From: an uncultured Dorea sp.
GTDB taxonomy: Bacteria; Bacillota; Clostridia; Lachnospirales; Lachnospiraceae
DNA length: 16,532 bases
Direction: 5' to 3'
Assembly: GCA_900550865.1 (NCBI GenBank)
Contig: URTM01000039.1
Span: 1-16,532, forward strand
Part shown: piece by piece, positions 12,987 through 16,532 of the stretch
Layout of the letters: each line of letters opens with the position of its first letter
Numbering within the stretch: position 1 is the stretch's first letter
Notes under the pieces: generated by a model
What the model saw: the letters and a program-made list of their open reading frames with translations, nothing else
Told to the model about the DNA's origin: nothing
Database searches by the model: none
Position numbers and translations under genes: made by a program

Positions 12987-14715
12987 AAAAGTAAGTATCC
13001 GTATCGTGTTTCCTCTTGTGATGTCTGTTTCTATTGCAGTCTGTATTATAAGCTGCATGGCTTTGTTTTCGCATTACTTTTCCGGTTATTTTCAAAGGAA
13101 CACTATTGAAAAGGTATCGAAGCAGAAAAAAACACTGGCACAGGATCTGGAAGTGGAGATAGAGAACATCAATAAACTGGTCAGTTCGATTTATTATCAG
13201 GATATCCGGGCTTATGATACGGCAGCAGAAATGTTTCAAAAAGAAATGGAACAGCGTATGGTGCAGGAATCAGAGGTGCTTTATGGCGCGGCAATCTATG
13301 ATGCGGACGGGAACAGTCTGTGGCATTCAGAAAAATTACCGGCTGTGAACACAGCAGAGATAAAGAAGGAAGACTGGTTCCAAAATGCACAGAAGAATAT
13401 TGAGACCATTCATTACGGGGAGAAGAAACTGGTACAACCTAAGAAGGCAAGATACGTTTATGAAATCAGCCGTTACATAGAATATGTCGAAAATGGAAAT
13501 ATGAAGTCCGGGGTACTGCTTCTGGACTATTATACGGATTCGATCGATGAGGTATTGCTGCATTATAAGAGTCAGAAATCGGCATACTGTTACCTTCTGG
13601 ATACAGACCGGCAGTTACTGTATCATCCGTTTGAAAAAGAAATTGTTTCGGGAATGTATCAGGAAAAGACTGTGAAAGAGGCAATGGCCTGTAAGAATTA
13701 TAAAATAGAAGAGCAAAATGGAGGCGAATGGCTGATCGAACGCCAGCAGATCGGCTATACCGGATGGAATGTGGTGCTTGTGAATTCGATGTCCAGTCTG
13801 GACTTTGAAAGCTATAATCTGCACTATGTTGCATGGTTTACGCTGCTTCTGGTTGGTGTGATATTGATTTTCCTGGATATTTTACTTTTCAGAAGCTTTA
13901 CGAATCCGGTTTACCGGCTGCTTCAGACCATGCAGGAATTCGGAAAAGGCAACTATGATATTAAGGCCAAAGAAGAGGGAATAGGGGAGCTTAAGAATCT
14001 CAGTGCTCATTTTAATATTATGGCAGATAAGCTGCAGGAACAGATGGAAGAAATTCGTAAGAACGAACGGGAGCGGCAGCAGATGGAAAAGAAGTTACTG
14101 CAGTCTCAGATCAATCCGCATTTCCTGTATAATACACTGGATTCGATCATCTGGATGATACGAAGTGAAGAGTATGACGGTGCGGGAGAGATGGTATCTC
14201 TGCTTGCAAAGTTTTTCCGTATCTCGTTAAGCCAGGGAAAGGATATGATTCCACTGGAGAAAGAGCTGGAACATGCATCCAGTTATCTTGCAATCCAGAA
14301 TATCCGTTTTAAGGATAAGTTTGACTTCCAGATAGATGCAGATCCGGCGCTGTTAAAATATCTGTGTCCGAAACTGTCCATTCAGCCGTTGCTTGAAAAT
14401 GCGATCTATCATGGCATGGAGGGCATGTATGAGGACGGAGAGATTACAATCCGAATCTATGATAAAGACGGAGATATCGGAATTGATGTGGCAGATAATG
14501 GTCTCGGAATGATACAGGAAACCATAGATCATATTATGCACAATAAAGTAATTTCGAGCAAACGTGGATCGGGAATCGGTGTGAGGAATGTAAACGAACG
14601 GATCCAGCTGATCTACGGAGAGGCGTATGGAGTGACGATCACAAGCGAACTGGATGAAGGAACGACAGCGACCATTACAATCCCAAAGATGGAGGAAACC
14701 GATGATGCAAGGTAG
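12976..14715 (+). CDS. YesM-type sensor histidine kinase
   Basis: A 579-residue membrane kinase. TM1 is at about 11-33, followed by an extracytoplasmic region of about 245 residues (34-281) that looks like a double Cache/PAS sensor. Parts of two similar lobes are visible in YGAAIYDADGNSLWHSE and AYCYLLDTDRQLLYHP. TM2 is at about 283-305 and a HAMP linker at about 306-360. The His_kinase domain carries His382 in QSQINPHFLYNTLD. The ATPase domain has Asn475 (PLLENAIYHG), DNGLG (507-511) and GSGIG (531-535). AAGGAGG precedes the ATG. The gene overlaps both neighbours, by 11 bases with the regulator and 14 with the next gene, so the four genes are a tightly coupled unit. Anchored sugar-binding proteins encoded next could contact the sensor domain. 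Confidence 0.93.
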   Translation: MKDKKVSIRIVFPLVMSVSIAVCIISCMALFSHYFSGYFQRNTIEKVSKQKKTLAQDLEVEIENINKLVSSIYYQDIRAYDTAAEMFQKEMEQRMVQESEVLYGAAIYDADGNSLWHSEKLPAVNTAEIKKEDWFQNAQKNIETIHYGEKKLVQPKKARYVYEISRYIEYVENGNMKSGVLLLDYYTDSIDEVLLHYKSQKSAYCYLLDTDRQLLYHPFEKEIVSGMYQEKTVKEAMACKNYKIEEQNGGEWLIERQQIGYTGWNVVLVNSMSSLDFESYNLHYVAWFTLLLVGVILIFLDILLFRSFTNPVYRLLQTMQEFGKGNYDIKAKEEGIGELKNLSAHFNIMADKLQEQMEEIRKNERERQQMEKKLLQSQINPHFLYNTLDSIIWMIRSEEYDGAGEMVSLLAKFFRISLSQGKDMIPLEKELEHASSYLAIQNIRFKDKFDFQIDADPALLKYLCPKLSIQPLLENAIYHGMEGMYEDGEITIRIYDKDGDIGIDVADNGLGMIQETIDHIMHNKVISSKRGSGIGVRNVNERIQLIYGEAYGVTITSELDEGTTATITIPKMEETDDAR

Positions 14716-15343
14716 AAAAAAACATTTATTGATGATCCTTCTGCTTCTTTTGATCGCATTTGTATCCTTGCAGATGATGACCAGCCAGAATCACACGGAG
14801 AAAAAGACGCGGATTACGGTGATCTTACCAAAAGACAGTCAGAAGGAAATGTATGGTCTGCTGGATGGAATACGGGATCAGGCTTACGATGATCATGTGA
14901 AACTAGATGTCTGGTACAAAAGCAGACTGACGAAAAAAAACTTCGATAAACTGATAAAAGAAGAAAGAGAGAATGGCTCGGAAGGAGTCCTTCTCGTGTA
15001 TCCGGAAATGTATCTGGAAAAAAAGAACGGCAGTTATAAGGAAAACGATGTTCTGGCGGTGACAGATACGATGCAGAGTGCGTTTCAATATTATGCGGCT
15101 GTCTCGAAAAGTAAGAAAGAACAATATCGTCTGCCGGTGGAAGATACAGTGTTAGAACAGGTGAAAAATGGGGAAAAACCATTCATTTACGTGGAAAATA
15201 CATACAGACTTGGCTATGAAAGCATGCAGATGTTAGCAAAGAAGGGAAAGACAAAGAAGATGAAAAGTATTTGCCTGAAGCCGGTAAAACTGGATAAAGA
15301 AAGGATAGAAAGCGGAGAATATGATGCGCTGCTTTCAAGGTGA
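14702..15343 (+). CDS. Membrane-anchored short protein resembling part of a sugar-binding protein
   Basis: A 213-residue protein with one N-terminal hydrophobic segment (about 9-26) and no lipobox Cys, so it is probably held in the membrane with the rest outside. From about residue 37 it resembles type 1 periplasmic binding proteins: RITVILPKD as first strand, GLLDGIRDQAYD as first helix, GSEGVLLVYPE, and GEKPFIYVENTYRLGYESMQMLAKKG matching the strand and helix that lead into the second lobe. It then ends after about 35 residues (SGEYDALLSR), so most of the second lobe is missing. It may be a degenerate receptor or an adaptor for the kinase. GGAGG (14691-14695) supports ATG at 14702 or 14705. 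A longer reading from 14654 lacks such a site. The family match is by pattern only. Confidence 0.7.
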   Translation: MMQGRKKHLLMILLLLLIAFVSLQMMTSQNHTEKKTRITVILPKDSQKEMYGLLDGIRDQAYDDHVKLDVWYKSRLTKKNFDKLIKEERENGSEGVLLVYPEMYLEKKNGSYKENDVLAVTDTMQSAFQYYAAVSKSKKEQYRLPVEDTVLEQVKNGEKPFIYVENTYRLGYESMQMLAKKGKTKKMKSICLKPVKLDKERIESGEYDALLSR

Positions 15344-15350
15344 TCAGGAG

Positions 15351-16355
15351 ATGAAACATAGTAAAAAATATAAAATAGATAAATACAATCTCATGCTGAT
15401 CATGTTGATTCTTGTTCTGGCCGGACTTGTGATCGCGTGGAAAATGCCACAAAAAGAAGACCGGTATCTGCATATCGGAATTGCAGTATATGACCGGAGT
15501 GATACATTTATGGAAAACTATATCGGAGAACTGGAAGATAAGATAGGGCAGATGAAAATACTTGGAAAGAAAGTGTCTTATGAGATCTATGATGCGGAAG
15601 GAATCAGCAGCCGTCAGGAGAAACAGCTGCAGGAGATGTACGCACAGGATTATGATGTGATGCTTGTGAATCTTGTGGAACCTGCATCTGCGGCAAGTGT
15701 GTTAAATGATGCCAAAGATGCAGACATACCAGTCATTTTATTCAACAGGGAGATTGATGAAAAAGACCTGAAAATATCAAAAAATGTCTGGTATGTAGGA
15801 ACAGATGCCAGAGCTGCCGGTGTGATGCAGGGAGAACTGTTAAAAGACCTCTGGAAGAAACAAAGTGAAACTCTCGACTGGAATGGCAATGGAATGCTGG
15901 ATTATGTACTGGTAGAAGGAGAAGAGTCACATTTTGATGCAATCCGCAGAACGAGCGGCTTCCTGGAGGCAGGGGCAGAGCTTCCATTAAATCAGAAAGG
16001 AAATATCCTGGCCGAATGGAAACGAGGGCTGGCTTATGAAAAATTTGCAGCATTAGATGAGGAGACGGTACAGAATGTAGAGGCCGTTATCTGCAATAAT
16101 GATGATATGGCACTTGGCGTGTATGATTATTACAAAGAAAAGAATCTGAAGCTTCCGGTGATCATCGGGATTAATAACAGTGAAGAGATGCATCAGAAAA
16201 TCATGTCGGGCGAAATGTACGGAACGATTGATAATAAGATGGAAGATCAGGTGGCGGAAATATGCCGGCTGATGCAGGCAATTCTGGAAAAAGATACGGA
16301 ATCGTATCAGAAAGTGTGGTATAGCACGACGGAAGCGGTTGTTAAAACAGAGTGA
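15351..16355 (+). CDS. Membrane-anchored MglB-like glucose/galactose-binding protein
   Basis: A 334-residue protein with an uncleaved-looking N-terminal anchor (about 13-30, no lipobox) and a full type 1 sugar-binding fold. Aligned by eye to E. coli MglB, sugar contacts are kept: Asp51 (D14), Phe53 (F16), Asn132 (N91), His194 (H152), Asp196 (D154), Arg200 (R158), Trp223 (W183), Asn250 (N211) and Asn295 (N256). Asp236 is replaced by Asn275. The calcium loop survives as DWNGNGMLD (176-184), with Glu244 matching E205. I expect binding of galactose, glucose or a close relative. AAGGTGA (15337-15343) lies seven bases before this ATG. ATG at 15321/15324 after GGAG is an alternative adding up to ten residues. 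No ABC permease follows, which favours a sensory role beside the kinase. Confidence 0.85.
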   Translation: MKHSKKYKIDKYNLMLIMLILVLAGLVIAWKMPQKEDRYLHIGIAVYDRSDTFMENYIGELEDKIGQMKILGKKVSYEIYDAEGISSRQEKQLQEMYAQDYDVMLVNLVEPASAASVLNDAKDADIPVILFNREIDEKDLKISKNVWYVGTDARAAGVMQGELLKDLWKKQSETLDWNGNGMLDYVLVEGEESHFDAIRRTSGFLEAGAELPLNQKGNILAEWKRGLAYEKFAALDEETVQNVEAVICNNDDMALGVYDYYKEKNLKLPVIIGINNSEEMHQKIMSGEMYGTIDNKMEDQVAEICRLMQAILEKDTESYQKVWYSTTEAVVKTE

Positions 16356-16370
16356 AATTAGAAAAAGATA

Positions 16371-16410
16371 GCCGCTGTCACCGGTAAAATGGTTGGCAGC
16401 GACTTCTTTT
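16371..16410 (+). terminator. Terminator of the sugar-sensing operon
   Basis: GCCGCTGTCACC (16371-16382) pairs imperfectly with GGTTGGCAGCGAC (16391-16403) and is followed by TTCTTTT (16404-16410). It lies 15 bases after the last stop codon. Confidence 0.6.
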
Positions 16411-16429
16411 GCATACTTTGGTATATAAT

Positions 16430-16477
16430 AAAAATCCCGTAAATTCGTGTCTTTTACACGGTTTACGGGATTTTTTT
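16430..16477. terminator. Bidirectional terminator between the sensing operon and tRNA-Thr
   Basis: A 14-bp stem (16430-16443 with 16462-16475) is extended inward by CGTGT/ACACG. A T run ends it on the + strand (16471-16477), and A bases at 16430-16434 give a T run on the minus strand. It can stop the sugar operon from the left and the tRNA-Thr transcript from the right. Confidence 0.85.
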
Positions 16478-16478
16478 A

Positions 16479-16532
16479 AGCTGCCTAGCGGAATCGAACC
16501 GCCGACCTCCGCCTTACCAAGGCGACGCTCTA
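16479..16532 (-). tRNA. tRNA-Thr (GGT), 3' portion, cut by the window edge
   Basis: On the minus strand the sequence gives a D-stem GAGC and an anticodon stem with the loop TTGGTAA (+ strand 16514-16520). The anticodon is GGT (16516-16518), reading ACC/ACU threonine codons. The T-arm stem GGCGG/CCGCT encloses TTCGATT. The acceptor 3' strand AGGCAGC is at 16480-16486 and the discriminator is T. No CCA is encoded. The 5' half lies beyond the window. Confidence 0.93.

Noticed and set aside
14654..14701. Upstream ATG at 14654 for the short binding-protein-like gene
   Set aside because: It would add a charged stretch before the anchor and lacks a good ribosome binding site. GGAGG at 14691-14695 supports 14702/14705.
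1..16532. Mobile element, CRISPR array or defence system
   Set aside because: No transposase, integrase, attachment repeat, spaced repeat array or nuclease gene is visible. The flanking tRNA genes show no integration scar within the window.

Overview
The window (16.5 kb) reads as low-to-mid GC Firmicutes DNA, most likely Clostridia and probably Lachnospiraceae. I base this on the MEP-pathway ispF, the sporulation sigma factor SigH, a cysteine T-box leader, GPH-type sugar symport, YesM/YesN two-component genes and strong AGGAGG ribosome binding sites. I cannot assign a genus. Every protein gene lies on the + strand. A tRNA-Met(CAT) is cut by the left edge, and a minus-strand tRNA-Thr(GGT) is cut by the right edge.

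Bases 1-2316 hold the tRNA-Met 3' end, its terminator, a sigma-A-like promoter, a small two-helix membrane protein of unknown function, ispF (with an unusual Cys-containing tail) and an Eis-like GNAT acetyltransferase. Bases 2341-5222 hold a two-component system: an OmpR-family regulator overlapping by 29 nt a 702-residue histidine kinase with about six membrane segments that starts at TTG.

Bases 5197-9670 hold a housekeeping operon. A promoter inside the end of the kinase gene leads into a T-box riboswitch with specifier UGC (Cys) and a UGGA acceptor-binding bulge. Serine acetyltransferase (cysE), cysteinyl-tRNA synthetase (cysS), mini-ribonuclease III (mrnC), the 23S rRNA ribose methyltransferase RlmB and SigH follow. 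This is the Bacillus-type ispF-gltX-cysE-cysS-mrnC-rlmB-rae1-sigH order, but gltX and rae1 are absent. The acetyltransferase and two-component genes sit where gltX would be.

Bases 9671-16410 form a sugar module: a MelB-like GPH symporter, a hairpin, a promoter with clustered repeats, then a tightly packed set of YesN-type AraC response regulator, YesM-type kinase, a short membrane-anchored protein resembling part of a sugar-binding protein, and a membrane-anchored MglB-like protein keeping nearly all the glucose/galactose contact residues of the E. coli protein. No ABC permease or ATPase gene accompanies the binding proteins. I infer that they act as tethered sugar receptors for the kinase, analogous to XylFII-LytS, and that the system may control the neighbouring symporter. 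This is the most interesting part of the window. Two terminators, the second likely bidirectional, separate it from tRNA-Thr.

I see no mobile element, CRISPR array, rRNA gene or replication origin.
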